Shown: positions 53,776-63,230 of the stretch, one piece after another
How positions within the stretch are numbered: the first letter of the stretch is position 1
Layout of the letters: every line of letters begins with the position of its first letter
Assembly (NCBI RefSeq): GCF_034355335.1
Contig: NZ_CP136422.1
Span: forward strand, 511,001 to 575,000
Reading direction: 5' to 3'
Source: Blautia coccoides
GTDB lineage: Bacteria > Bacillota > Clostridia > Lachnospirales > Lachnospiraceae
Length of the DNA: 64,000 nt
Position numbers and translations under genes: made by a program
The notes under the pieces: generated by a model
The model's input: the letters and a program-made list of their open reading frames with translations, nothing else
What the model was told of the DNA's origin: nothing
Database searches by the model: none

Positions 53776-54586
53776 TCTCGCATAAGATGATTTCCACTTT
53801 CCGGACATCTGATTTCCAGATTTCCGGAAGTGCGATTTCACCGCACAAGAATATTCATATAATCTCTTTTGCATAGGGATTCATAGTCGCCATTAAGATA
53901 CTTGGTGACTGTATTACGGCCACAATGCAAAATTTTAGCGATTTCTCTTTTGCTGTATCCGGCAGCGGCGTATTCTCGAATGCTGTTATATAGTTGTACA
54001 CTTTTAGGATTATATTCTATTGAATTATCCACAGCATCAGGCATTTTTTTTACCACTCTCCACGAGAGACTCCGAAACTGCTGCTTCTGCATAAGATGAA
54101 GCAGCATCTTTGGGAATTTTTATGTCCACTGGCACTGTTGAATTTATTACATTCTTTACTGCTTCAAGAAGATTCTGATGCAAGTGGAATCGGTCTGCAA
54201 TCTGCATACAATCCGGCAAAATTTCTTCCACTGCCTTTGCATATGCAGATGCACGGTCACGAGTCACTGTTGTTACCTGCTTATTCTGAGTCAGCCATGC
54301 TTTTAGGGCAGATCCATCCCGTCCTTCCAGAACAGCAACAGGAATATGGGAATTTTCATCAACAATAATCGTTCCATAAGTATGCCGTTTTTTAAAAGCA
54401 AAATCATCCACACCAACATGGCTTCCACATGGTATATGGGATTGCGTCTGGTATCTTTTCAAAAGCATACGGATCACCGTGTCACCACTAATCTTAACAT
54501 TCATGGCCTGCATAATACGAGCACTTGCTTCACAACTGGTTTCATGAGCAAGTATTGTAACGAAATCTATAAGCCGCTCTGTCATT

Positions 54587-54628
54587 CGTAAACGCCAAAT
54601 GTCAAGGTACTTACTATTTTGCGTTTAC
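54587..54628. repeat. 42-bp IS66 relic (two ends, no middle)
   Basis: GTAAACGCCAAAT at 54587 is the outer right end of IS66 copy 2, and the rest up to GCGTTTAC at 54628 is its left end, reversed. The stretch 54597-54628 is the exact reverse complement of 54744-54775. The two ends meet at AAAT, as if the middle was lost by recombination at a microhomology. ISL3 sequence lies on one side and IS21 on the other. Confidence 0.75.
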
Positions 54629-54743
54629 TCCGGAAATGACAGGACTGTTGGCCCATCAAGCCAATCCTCTGAGACTATTCATGACGAAAGCTATGCCCTG
54701 GTCCGTGGGGCTTCTTATTACGGAGGTGGCAGCAATGAAAAAT
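54629..54743 (+). pseudogene. istA C-terminal tail (IS21 copy 2)
   Basis: The last codons of an IstA (HDESYALVRGASYYGGGSNE), similar to the end of IstA 1 (HGITRGADYYRR). The original stop overlapped the istB start (ATGAAAAATGA), as seen when the IS66 insertion is removed. The ribosome site GGAGGTGG for istB lies inside it. Confidence 0.85.
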
Positions 54744-54804
54744 GTAAACGCAAAATAGTAAGTACCTTGACATTTTTAGCCGGCTGCTTTACAGCCACCT
54801 ATAT

Positions 54805-56424
54805 TTAAGCTTTACGGATTTCTGCTGGAAGTTTTTCTGACCATGGAAGAAGCTCTTCTATGAATGAACAATCGGTGTCATCCATGTGTTGTGGAATCTC
54901 TTCTAAGAGATACTGTACATAATCAAAGGGCTTCAGATTGTTGGCTTTTGCTGTTTCTACGATACTATAAATGATTGCGGAAGCCTTGGCTCCATTAATT
55001 GTATCTATCATCTGCCAATTTTTCTTCCCGATACAAAAGCCCCGGATTGCCCTTTCGGATGCATTATTATCTATTGGAACATCTCCATCTGTGAGAAATA
55101 CCCGAAGATATTTTTCCTGGTTCAGAGCATAACCGACGGCATCTCCAAATTTATCCTTTCTGGATACCTTTATGTTTTTCAGGTACGCAAAAAACGCATC
55201 CACAAGTGGTTTTATAACCGCTTGCCGCTGCTTAAGCCGTTCATCAGAAGAAAGGGAATTCAACTTCCCTTCTTCCCGGTAGATTGCCTGGATCTGTTTC
55301 ATCAGCAGAAACGCCCCGGATTCCTTTTGATGCGATTTGTTGATCAGTTTCAAAGCTTCATCAAATCTGCGGCGGCAATGAACCCAGCAGCCGGCAATCG
55401 TCAGTTCTTCCAACTCCTTTTCTAAAGTATGGTAGACCTGATATCCATCTGTCACACAGATGCCATCATACCCTTTCAGGAATTCCCGTGGATGAGATGC
55501 ATTTCTCGTCTGTTGATATTCATATAAGACAATCTGGCGGTTGTGATATAGATGTCCGGAACGATATACCCACATCCAGCTTTTGGAACCTGCTTTCCGT
55601 CCATCATGGTTTACAAGCACCGGTGTTTCATCTGCCTGTATCACATGATAGGAATACAATTCTTCATGAAGATGATCATAAAGAACCGACAAATATTCTT
55701 CTCCGAGACGGATGCACCAGTTTGCCATATGCTGCCTTGTGATCTGAAGACCATAGCGCCGGAATTCCTGTTCTAACCGATAGAGTGGTACTGCATTCAC
55801 ATACTTACCGTTGATGATCGCAGCTGCCAAAGATGGGGATACCAGATTTCCATGCAGCAGAGACTTTGGATGGTCTGCTTTGACCATATGTTCATCTGTT
55901 TTGCTGGCATATACACCAATGTGATGTTCTTCCACTTCCACCTTTGCCGGCACGAAATGATATTTTCTGGAGATCGCATCCGGTAATTGTTTCCAGCCCT
56001 TCTCACCGAATTCTTCTTCCAATTCGGTCTCGGACAGATAGTGGTCGATCCGCCTGATCGGAAGTCCGGAAAGATCCGCTTCTTTCTTTCCTTTGCGTTT
56101 TGACTGCTTTGGAGATCTGAGTTCCAGATCTTCCGGTTCTGATACACTAAGATCAGATACAGCTTCGGCTTCGTTAAAAAATACGATGCTTCCATCCACT
56201 TCGCGAAAACTGATCTGATTGGTATCATCCATCTTTTCAGAAGGTCTGCCAAAACGATTTTGTTTACCAAGGATTACCTGTTCCATCAGAAGCTGCATTT
56301 TTTCATTCGATGCATGAAGTTCCTTTGTTAAGGCTTCCAACTGTTCCTGCTGTTGTAAAAGCAGATGGATAAGAAACGACTTATCAACTGTATTTCATTG
56401 TTCTTCCGTATACTTAACTGCCAT
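54805..56424 (-). pseudogene. tnpC: IS66 transposase TnpC with early stop codon
   Basis: The normal start is the ATG at 56424 (MAVKYTEEQ), but codon 10 is TGA (plus 56395-56397). The frame then stays open (NTVDKSFLIHLLLQQQEQLE) to the stop at 54805. The remaining 511 codons from a TTG at 56340 hold all domains: coiled coil, IQADETPVLVNHDG, VTDGYQVYHTL and NNASERAIRGFCIGKKNW. Restart downstream is possible, so activity cannot be ruled out. Confidence 0.85.
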
Positions 56425-56513
56425 AACCGAACCTCACTTTCCTGAGTGGTATTATAGCAGAAACGGCAGATTTTCGCCATTTTTAATTTCTGTCACCTTC
56501 GTCATTTTGACGG

Positions 56514-56578
56514 TGGATAACAGTCATGAATACCTGAAAAGAAACGCTGAAAATCCAGATATTTATGACTGTTATCCA
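56514..56578. repeat. 14-bp inverted repeat inside IS66 copy 2
   Basis: TGGATAACAGTCAT (56514-56527) and ATGACTGTTATCCA (56565-56578) lie in the 291-bp non-coding stretch between tnpC and tnpB. It may act as an attenuator limiting transposase expression. Confidence 0.7.
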
Positions 56579-56715
56579 CAATCCGAAAAGTTTTTGAGTC
56601 CTGTAAATATAAAAACTCACAAGAAACTTTTAGAATGTGAATAACTTTAAATTTTATATTGCACAGAATAAATCGACATGAATAAAAATGATTTTATTTT
56701 CGCTGTTTTGCACAA

Positions 56716-57078
56716 TCACATGGAAAACACCGGCTCCGGAACTTCTTCAATCGGACTCCTGGCAATGATTTCCAAGCCCTGCATCAACATTTGATACTGG
56801 TCTGCGGTAATCTCCAGCGCTTCGTCTTTTGTGCGCGGCCATCGAAAGTTACCGTTTTCAATCCTCTTGTACAGAAGGAGGAACCCATCGCCTTCCCAGA
56901 GGAGTCCTTTTATCCGGTCAGTACGCTTGCCACAAAACAAGAATAATGTATGTTTATCATAAGGATCGAGATGAAACTGGAAACGTATGATTCTGGCAAG
57001 ACCATCAATTCCTCTGCGAAGATCCGTAAAACCAGTGGCTATGTATACTTTTTTGAATCCTGTACCATCATTGAGCAT
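56716..57078 (-). CDS. tnpB: IS66 accessory protein TnpB
   Basis: 120 residues, IS66 Orf2 family: YIATGFTDLRRGIDGLARII, LFLFCGKRTDRIKGLLWEGD and WPRTKDEALEITADQYQMLM. Its start overlaps the end of tnpA by 11 bp. It is clearly diverged from the TnpB of IS66 copy 1. Confidence 0.92.
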   Translation of the reverse strand: MLNDGTGFKKVYIATGFTDLRRGIDGLARIIRFQFHLDPYDKHTLFLFCGKRTDRIKGLLWEGDGFLLLYKRIENGNFRWPRTKDEALEITADQYQMLMQGLEIIARSPIEEVPEPVFSM

Positions 57079-57433
57079 CCATCATCACTCCCAAAAGTGT
57101 ATGAAGAAAGGAAGCAGATACCTGGTCTGTGATTTCCAATGTGAGGTGGTTTCTACCTCTGATCATAGCAACGGTTTTATGATTCGGTGCTATATTTTCT
57201 GACTGGATTGCAGAAGAAGGAACTTCTATAAAATCTGGTGTGTTGTCAGCAGCTGCCAGAAAAGCTTCCCGAACTTTTCGGAGTCTCCAGTAATAACTCG
57301 CTTTCGTAATGTCGTGCAGCTGGCACCATTCATCGATTTTCATACCCTGTGGACGATTTTGGCAATCTTTGACCAGTTCGGCCCATTCACGCAAACGAGT
57401 TTGCTGTGCAACTAAACTTGCATGAGATTTCAT
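57068..57433 (-). CDS. tnpA: IS66 accessory protein TnpA
   Basis: 121 residues. Helix-turn-helix region RLREWAELVKDCQNRPQGMK with EWCQLHDITKASYYWRLRKV, and the common tail MIRGRNHLTLEITDQ. First gene of the element's operon, with GGAGGTGAG before the start on the minus strand. Confidence 0.85.
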   Translation of the reverse strand: MKSHASLVAQQTRLREWAELVKDCQNRPQGMKIDEWCQLHDITKASYYWRLRKVREAFLAAADNTPDFIEVPSSAIQSENIAPNHKTVAMIRGRNHLTLEITDQVSASFLHTLLGVMMDAQ

Positions 57434-57553
57434 AACTCACCTCCTGTAGTCTGGTCAAAAAAGTTGAGTACTAAACTTTTTTGACTTTATAGTGATGAGT
57501 CTATTATCTCACATATGATGAATTTGAAAAGGTACTTACTATTTGGCGTTTAC

Positions 57554-58299
57554 TGAAAAATGATACGTTAAAAAAGTTAAAGTCTATGAGGCTGCCTGCC
57601 TTCGCGGAAGCTTATGAAAAACAGATCGACCAGGAAGCTGAATACGGCTCCATCTCCTTCCATGAACGTCTCATGCTGTTGGTTGATGCGGAATATGATT
57701 CCCGGCATAATAACAATATCAAAAGATTGATCAAGAACGCGAAGCTCTCTGACTCATCTGCATTTCTTGGAAACATTGATTATCTGCCGGACCGGCACCT
57801 GAACCGTGATCTTCTGGAAAGCCTGGCTGATAATGACTACATTCGCCAAGGGCTGAATGTCATTCTGATCGGGGCTACAGGTTCCGGCAAAAGCTTTATT
57901 GCTAATGCACTGGGAGTCAACGCCTGCCAATCCGGATATAAGACCAGATATATCCGTCTGGTGGAACTGTTCAGTGAACTGGAAGCGGCGAGGATACAGG
58001 GAAAATATCATCAAGTGATGAAGCAGCTTCAAAAGCTTCCACTTGTGATTCTTGATGAATTCCTTTTGATCCCTGCCTCCGATCAGGAGCAAAGGGATCT
58101 GTTGGAACTGATGGAATACCGCTGTGGCCAGGCCTCCACCATCTTCTGTTCCCAGTTCATGCCGGAAGGCTGGCATGAAAGATTGGGAGGCAGTGCCCTT
58201 GCCGATTCCATCCTTGACCGTATTATACCATCTGCCTATACCATGCAGATTGACGGGGATGTTTCTATGCGGCAAAGGAAAAGGGCGATCAAAAACTAA
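57554..58299 (+). pseudogene. istB: istB of IS21 copy 2, cut at its start codon
   Basis: IS66 copy 2 inserted with the duplication TGAAAAAT directly behind the A of the istB ATG. What follows here reads CTG AAA AAT GAT ACG, so start codon and ribosome site (GGAGGTGG at 54722-54729) are now 2.8 kb away. The frame itself is intact: RLPAFAEAYEKQID, Walker A GATGSGKSFIA and Walker B LVILDEFLL. From the ATG at 57586 237 residues could still be made. Confidence 0.85.
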
Positions 58300-58421
58300 A
58301 TCATTCTACTGGGAGCCACGACAAAGGTCATGGCTCCCGTCATTGGACGGCTGGCTCTCGACAACGGATCCTGTGGCTCTATTCCAGGAGATTTGGTGGC
58401 TCCGCCACCGCAGAATATTCA

Positions 58422-59136
58422 AATGGCTCACTACAAAATTTTGAATGTATTCATTTGCAGGATTATTGTATATTTCCAGAGGGGTGTCCAGCTGTTCAAT
58501 GGTTCCGCTGCTCATTACCATGATCCTGTCAGACAGAAAAAAGGCTTCCTGCTGGTCATGGGTTATGTATATCATGGTAGAATGGAATTTTTTCTGTATG
58601 TCCTTCAGTTCCCGCTTCATGATCTCTTTATTTTCAACGTCCAGTGCACTGATGGGTTCGTCCAGTAAAACAATGGATGGGTTTAAGGCCAGGGTCCGGG
58701 CAATCGCCACTCTTTGCTGCTGGCCTCCGGAGAGGTGGTGGGGTCTTTTCTTTAACTGGTCGCTCATGCCTATCATTTCCAGAGTACTTTTGGCCCGCTG
58801 TGTGGCGTCTGCTTTTGTTTCCGGCCTGATCTTAAGGGCATATTCTACATTTTCCAATACGGTCATGTTTGGGAAAAGCGCATAATTTTGGAAGATGATG
58901 CCCATGCCCCTTTCAGCGGCAGGGAGCCTGCTGATGTCTTTTCCATCTAAAAGTATTTCGCCGGCTGTCTGGGATTCCAGTCCGATCAGTATTCTTAACA
59001 GCGTGGTTTTTCCGCAGCCGCTGGGACCCAGTACGCTGAGAAATTCGCCTTCCTTTACTGCAAAGGAAAGGGATTTTAAGATTTTTTCTCCGTCGTACTC
59101 TTTTTCCAGGTTCTTTACAATTAATTTGTCTGCCAT
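58422..59136 (-). pseudogene. ABC transporter ATPase, truncated by IS21
   Basis: The first about 236 residues of an importer ATPase. Walker A is GPSGCGKTTLL, then FQNYALFPNMTVLENV (Q loop), signature LSGGQQQRVAIARTLA, Walker B IVLLDEPISALD and H-loop ITHDQ. It is most like the PotA/FbpC/PhnT group. After EYIQNFVVSH the frame enters the IS21 right end and continues for about 40 foreign residues to a stop at 58306. The usual C-terminal regulatory domain and the partner permease genes are missing. Its promoter side (59137-59264) looks intact. Confidence 0.85.
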
Positions 59137-59264
59137 GTGATTCCTCCTGATATGTGAAATAGGGAGTTTGTCCGTGACTGTATGGGAACCGGGTGTCAGG
59201 TATTGTTAAAGTCTGTGTCAGGAGGTTATCCGTATTTCTGTGAATTTCGTTTCCAGTATAACAT

Positions 59265-60866
59265 TTAATCCTGATTTGCGCTACTGTTGTTGCGCGGTGA
59301 TTTGCTAAAATTTATAGAATGGTATTTCTGCAATGCGATTAATTTCATGCAAATCCAATAATTCTGGTCTCTGACCGACTCTGCGGCGTTTATTCTGGAC
59401 GTAATATCCTGCACATCCATCAGCCAGTCAGGGCGCAGCATACCAAGGGAAAGGCATCGGCGGCATTCATTTACGACCGTCTGTGGCTTTCCTTGTTTTT
59501 TCAGGCTTTCCAGGACCAGACATGTGAGTTCTTCATAGACAGGGTGGCAGAACTGGCCGGATGCGGAGTCATAGGAAAGAAAAAAGGATACAGCGCTGCC
59601 CAGCTGTGATCTTTCCATGTAATCAGGCCGTTCGCTGGAATGTTGGACGTAGAGATAGTAAAGTCCTGCAATGGAGCTGCCTTCGGTATTGCGCAGGATA
59701 CGCCCAAGGCGCTGGATGCGCTGGCGTTCTGCCGAGGAGGAAGAAAGGACGATCCCTATATTGGCAGAAGGGATATCAAAGCCTTCATCCAGGGCCCTGC
59801 AGGTGACAAGGATACGGGTTTCACCGATGCGGTAACGATCCAGCGCGGCTTTTGCTGTCTCTGGGTCCATTTGGGAGTGGTAGCGGTCGGCCTGGCCGGG
59901 GTATTTTTGATCCAGCTCTGTATACAGCAGGTCTGCCTGGGCAATCCGTTCGCCGAATATGAGGATCCTGGAATCTGGTGCAGCTTCCTCGACCAGACGG
60001 AGTGCACACTGGATCCTGGAGGTGGCATTATAGATAATGGACTTCCGCTGATAGAGCAGAGACAGCACAGACTGCGCCATACGCGCTGGTTCCGGACAGC
60101 GGGAAGCGTGGGACAGTCGTTTCAGGGCGTGGAAAAACTGTGATCCCTCCAGTTTTTTCAGGCATGGAGAATGATCCAGAAGTCTCTGGACAGAAAGGTT
60201 TAAACGGTCGCTTAATTCTTCATATTCGCTGCTCTCTTCCGGCGTAAAGCGAAGGGAAATATGAAAGCAGGCAAATGGGCGGATGTTTTTTTGGGCAGCA
60301 GCATCCTCGAAGGTATATCTGTATATTTCGGGACCAAGGGAAGGAACCAGGCAGCTTTCGTAGTCCATTGTCTGCGGCGTGGCAGACAGACCCAGGGAAT
60401 AGAAGTTCTTTTTCTCTTTTCCGAGGTGAGGGAGAAATTCAAAAATCCGCCGGTTTTCCGGGCTGGCATAATGATGGCATTCATCGGCGATCAGCAGGAC
60501 AGCATATCCATTGTGTATATCCTGCAGGATGTGGCGGGACAGGGAGTAACGGGCAGAATTGACCACATAGATCATGTAAGGACGGTTGGGAGAGTCTTTA
60601 TGGGTACCATAATAAAAACCGATATCCCTTCTGGGAATGCCGGCAAGCTTCTGCATGGCCTTGCTCCACTGGGAGGTGAGGAAGGTCTGGGGTACTATGA
60701 TCTTTACGCGGAGGGGGAGAGGGGAAGTATGGCTGAGCCGCTCCATGCCGGACAGGGCCATGACGGTTTTTCCCGCTCCGGTCACCACGTTTACGATTCC
60801 CCGGCCTTGATGGCTGAACCATGCTTGCAGGCACTCTTCCTGCCATGGATATAACTGCAGCTTCAT
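59265..60866 (-). CDS. SF2 DEAD/DEAH-box helicase
   Basis: 533 residues. Motif I is VVTGAGKTVMALS, Ia VPQTFLTSQW, II ADECHHYAS (DECH box), III LSATP, V CRALDEGFDIPSANIGIVL and VI RIQRLGRILR. The short, XPB-like two-lobe protein starts directly with a PWQEECLQAW Q-box-like region. It is divergent from a three-gene set of coiled-coil and P-loop ATPase genes with a 300-bp shared promoter region. In this setting it resembles the helicase component of Shango or BREX-related antiphage systems. A role in general DNA repair cannot be excluded. Confidence 0.85.
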   Translation of the reverse strand: MKLQLYPWQEECLQAWFSHQGRGIVNVVTGAGKTVMALSGMERLSHTSPLPLRVKIIVPQTFLTSQWSKAMQKLAGIPRRDIGFYYGTHKDSPNRPYMIYVVNSARYSLSRHILQDIHNGYAVLLIADECHHYASPENRRIFEFLPHLGKEKKNFYSLGLSATPQTMDYESCLVPSLGPEIYRYTFEDAAAQKNIRPFACFHISLRFTPEESSEYEELSDRLNLSVQRLLDHSPCLKKLEGSQFFHALKRLSHASRCPEPARMAQSVLSLLYQRKSIIYNATSRIQCALRLVEEAAPDSRILIFGERIAQADLLYTELDQKYPGQADRYHSQMDPETAKAALDRYRIGETRILVTCRALDEGFDIPSANIGIVLSSSSAERQRIQRLGRILRNTEGSSIAGLYYLYVQHSSERPDYMERSQLGSAVSFFLSYDSASGQFCHPVYEELTCLVLESLKKQGKPQTVVNECRRCLSLGMLRPDWLMDVQDITSRINAAESVRDQNYWICMKLIALQKYHSINFSKSPRNNSSANQD

Positions 60867-61105
60867 CTGGTGTCTGCTCCTTCCTTTTGGATAAGTATTT
60901 TATTTCAGTATCTTAATGAAATGAGTATAGCACTATAACATTCATGCGTCAAAAGATGCGGGGTGTGCTGCTTACAGTAAGGCGGTTGTCTTATGAAGTG
61001 ACCGATAACTTGTCAGCGTGTGAAAAACTATAGAGGAAGTGACAAATACAAAATGAAATTTAGATATTTGGAGATATTTCTTTTTTTAGATGGACAAAGA
61101 AAACA

Positions 61106-61134
61106 TTGAAAAACCTGCTGTAATTCAGTATACT
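61106..61134 (+). promoter_or_regulatory. Sigma-A promoter of the ATPase operon
   Basis: TTGAAA (61106-61111), 17-bp spacer, TATACT (61129-61134), 32 bp before the start of the coiled-coil gene. The best sigma-A match in this part of the window. Confidence 0.75.
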
Positions 61135-61166
61135 CAATATAAAACAGGAAAGAAGGTCTATGCAAA

Positions 61167-61934
61167 ATGGATTACGAAGAGTTATATATAAAATATCAGG
61201 CACTTTCAAAGGATTTAAAAGACAAAACATCTTTGGTACAGCGCCTGCAGAAGTCCGTGAATAAGGAAATAGAGACCGGTGATCTGAAAAGCTTTGATAA
61301 GGATATGGAACTCCTTCAGGAAGCCTGCAAAGAGCAGTTGAAAATTCTGGAGGCAGTAAAGGCACTGGCTGCAGAATTTGACCGCAGGGCCTATTTTGAG
61401 GGCGGGGATTTTGCAGAGCAGATGCTGGCTTACTGCGCGGATAACGGCGTGGATGTAAAAGGGGAATTCCCGGTCTATGAGATGTTTCCTTACAGAGTAC
61501 GTTTTGACATGGAAAATCTGGATATCTATATGGACCGGAAAAAGGTGCAGTGTATGCGCCCACTGAGTTTTGTGCAGAGGATCAAGACCGGACAGGACAA
61601 GCTTATGAAAGCGTCTTTCAATGCAGCCACATTTGTCAATGAACTGGCAGAGGCATATGATCTGGCTGTCCTGAAGCAGGGAAAGCGGCCGGAGGCAGAT
61701 CTGTATCTCACCAGACTGTATAAGTTCCTGGCGCCTATGGGCAGATTCCGCAGGGATTATGACCAGCAGAGTTATGCCTTTGACCTTGCAAGACTGTATT
61801 CCTCTGATGTGGAGGAGACCAGGGACGGAAGACGGTTCCAGTTTGGCCCCAGTAAGAACATTAACCAGGCTATCAGGATCCTGGATCAGGACGGACAGGA
61901 ACAATATTTGGCGACGATCCGTTTCTTTAAATAA
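61167..61934 (+). CDS. Coiled-coil protein of putative defence operon
   Basis: 255 residues, start with AAAGAAGG upstream. Residues about 1-70 form a charged coiled coil (LYIKYQALSKDLKDKTSLVQ). A mixed domain follows (DFAEQMLAYCADNGVDVKGE, FPYRVRFDMENLDIYMDRKK) and an alpha-rich C-terminus that ends in a beta pair (RRFQFGPSKNINQAIRILDQ). No family is recognised and there is no signal or membrane segment. It is the first gene of an operon with two P-loop ATPases, so it is probably an adaptor or DNA/RNA-binding partner of theirs. Confidence 0.75.
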   Translation: MDYEELYIKYQALSKDLKDKTSLVQRLQKSVNKEIETGDLKSFDKDMELLQEACKEQLKILEAVKALAAEFDRRAYFEGGDFAEQMLAYCADNGVDVKGEFPVYEMFPYRVRFDMENLDIYMDRKKVQCMRPLSFVQRIKTGQDKLMKASFNAATFVNELAEAYDLAVLKQGKRPEADLYLTRLYKFLAPMGRFRRDYDQQSYAFDLARLYSSDVEETRDGRRFQFGPSKNINQAIRILDQDGQEQYLATIRFFK

Positions 61935-61979
61935 CAGCGGCAGTTCAGGAATTGGCGGACAGAAGTACAGAGGAGGATC

Positions 61980-63230
61980 ATGGTGGAGGAATATAGCATG
62001 GAGGATTTCGGGAGAGATACCCGGGAAGAGACACCATATATGCAGCTTACAGAATGTATGGCGCCGGATGACGGCAGTATGCTTGAGGAACTGTCAGCAG
62101 GAGTTTCTTTTCTGACAGATTTCTGGCAGGAGAAGTACCTGCAGGAATATATTACGGAAGGCGGAAGCAAGATCAAGTTCGTCAGCGGCCGGAAGGGCAG
62201 CGGCAAATCACATTTGCTGAAGTTGACCGCGCACCTGGCAGAGCAGGAAAACTATGTGACTGCGACATTTTCCGCAAAGGATATCTGGATACATGATTTC
62301 AGGGAAATTTATGTTGAGGTGCTCAGGCAGAGTGACCTTCTGGCGTGTCTTGAGCGGTGCAGTTATAAGATCATAGAAAACTGCGGATTTGACTACAGGG
62401 AGGTTCCGGAGGATATGACATTTATGGATTACCTCTCCAGGGAGAATATGGCGGATGCCATCACCAGAAGGGAAATCCGGCTGCAGCTCAAAAGCATGTT
62501 CCTGGAAAACCCTCTGATCGACAATAATTTTGCTCTGGCCTGCAGTCTTTTGACAGGAGGGATACTGGGACATCCCCTTTTGGAGGAACAGAATAAGGAA
62601 CTGCTCCTGGGCTGGCTCGCAGGAGACAGGAGTGTGAAGATAACATCCCTTCGCTCTCTCGGCCTGTCCCCGGCACGGATCACCAGGGTAAATGCAAGAC
62701 ATATGCTTCGTTCCCTGGCTCAGGTCATTCACATGGCAGGTTATTCGGGACTTTTGGTCACTGTGGATGATATGGAGATCCTTTTGAGCAGATCCAGCCT
62801 GGAACCGCTCCATTATACCAAGCTGAAACGTGAAGATACTTACGAGAGCATCCGCCAGTTGATCGATGATATTGATACTCTGAAGAATATTATGTTTATT
62901 TTTGCCTTTGACCGGGAACTGCTGGATAACGACAAAGCAGGGATCAAGTCTTATCAGGCTCTTTGGATGCGGATACAGAGCGAAATTGTCAGCCAAAGAT
63001 TTAACCGTTTTACAGATATTGTGGATATGGACAGACTGGCAGCGCAGGAATATACAGAGGCAGTTGCAGAGGATATGTGGGAAAAGCTGGCAAGGTGTGC
63101 AGACAGAGGCGGCATCCGGGCAGCAGCAGTTGACAGGGAGAAGATAAAAGAAATCCTGATCCAGTCAAAAGTGGGCGCCATAGGAATCCCCGGTCTGATA
63201 AACAGGGCTGTGCTGGGAGGTGAGGAATGA
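61980..63230 (+). CDS. P-loop ATPase 1 (BrxD/DUF2791-like)
   Basis: 416 residues, start preceded by AGGAGG. Walker A is SGRKGSGKSHLLKL (about residue 73), Walker B GLLVTVDDMEILL, and a sensor-like region is IMFIFAFDRELLDND. The N-terminal pre-P-loop helix and the late winged-helix-like end (IPGLINRAVLG) fit STAND/BREX-type ATPases. The stop overlaps the start of the next ATPase gene (ATGA, 63227-63230), so both are made in a fixed ratio. Confidence 0.75.
   Translation: MVEEYSMEDFGRDTREETPYMQLTECMAPDDGSMLEELSAGVSFLTDFWQEKYLQEYITEGGSKIKFVSGRKGSGKSHLLKLTAHLAEQENYVTATFSAKDIWIHDFREIYVEVLRQSDLLACLERCSYKIIENCGFDYREVPEDMTFMDYLSRENMADAITRREIRLQLKSMFLENPLIDNNFALACSLLTGGILGHPLLEEQNKELLLGWLAGDRSVKITSLRSLGLSPARITRVNARHMLRSLAQVIHMAGYSGLLVTVDDMEILLSRSSLEPLHYTKLKREDTYESIRQLIDDIDTLKNIMFIFAFDRELLDNDKAGIKSYQALWMRIQSEIVSQRFNRFTDIVDMDRLAAQEYTEAVAEDMWEKLARCADRGGIRAAAVDREKIKEILIQSKVGAIGIPGLINRAVLGGEE

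Larger units (their letters stand above)
51288..53857 (+). mobile_element. IS21-family insertion sequence 1
   Basis: 2570 bp. The ends are TGAATAATCC at 51288 and, inverted, TGAATATTCT at 53857, each followed by GGTGAAATC and several GGAAATC repeats, as in the multiple terminal repeats of IS21. The target duplication TATAAT is at 51282-51287 and 53858-53863. istA and istB are intact. Confidence 0.95.
50665..54585 (-). pseudogene. ISL3 transposase, interrupted
   Basis: The part at 53864-54585 has the DDE start (HVGVDDFAFKKRHTYGTIIV) and TRDRASAYAKAVEEILPD with RFHLHQNL. The part at 50665-51281 has the end (SNGFVEGTNNKLKMVKRTMYG). Removing the IS21 copy and one TATAAT restores CKRDYRSGMDQFYGD without a gap, which proves the split. 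A run of eight A (plus 54044-54051) shifts the frame; seven would keep it open (GKKMPDAV). The N-terminal zinc-binding part is missing. Not functional. Confidence 0.92.
50641..54586 (-). mobile_element. ISL3-family element remnant, split by IS21
   Basis: The right end is probably GGGTTCTTCCGCATATTTTG (about 50640-50660). The other end is cut off at 54586, where an IS66 relic begins. The transposase gene is broken by the IS21 element at 51288-53857, by a frameshift and by loss of its 5' end. Confidence 0.75.
54744..57553 (-). mobile_element. IS66-family insertion sequence 2
   Basis: 2810 bp. The ends are GTAAACGCAAAATAGTAAGT (54744) and, inverted, GTAAACGCCAAATAGTAAGT (57553). The exact 8-bp target duplication TGAAAAAT lies at 54736-54743 and 57554-57561. 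It carries tnpA, tnpB and a tnpC with a nonsense codon. It is a different IS66 subtype from copy 1. Confidence 0.95.
54629..58421 (+). mobile_element. IS21-family element 2, truncated and interrupted
   Basis: The left part is lost; what remains is the istA tail, istB and the right end. The right terminus, read inward as TGAATATTCTGCGG from 58421, matches the TGAATATTC start of IS21 copy 1. Repeats of GGAGCCA/TGGCTC (58312-58410) are the multiple terminal repeats. IS66 copy 2 is inserted at the istB start. Confidence 0.8.

Noticed and set aside
54044..54051. Programmed frameshifting at the A8 run of the ISL3 transposase
   Set aside because: The change is one extra A relative to a fully open frame, in a gene already truncated and interrupted; simple slippage mutation is more likely.
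58306..58421. C-terminal 38 residues of the ABC ATPase frame
   Set aside because: They are translated from the IS21 right end and do not belong to the transporter.
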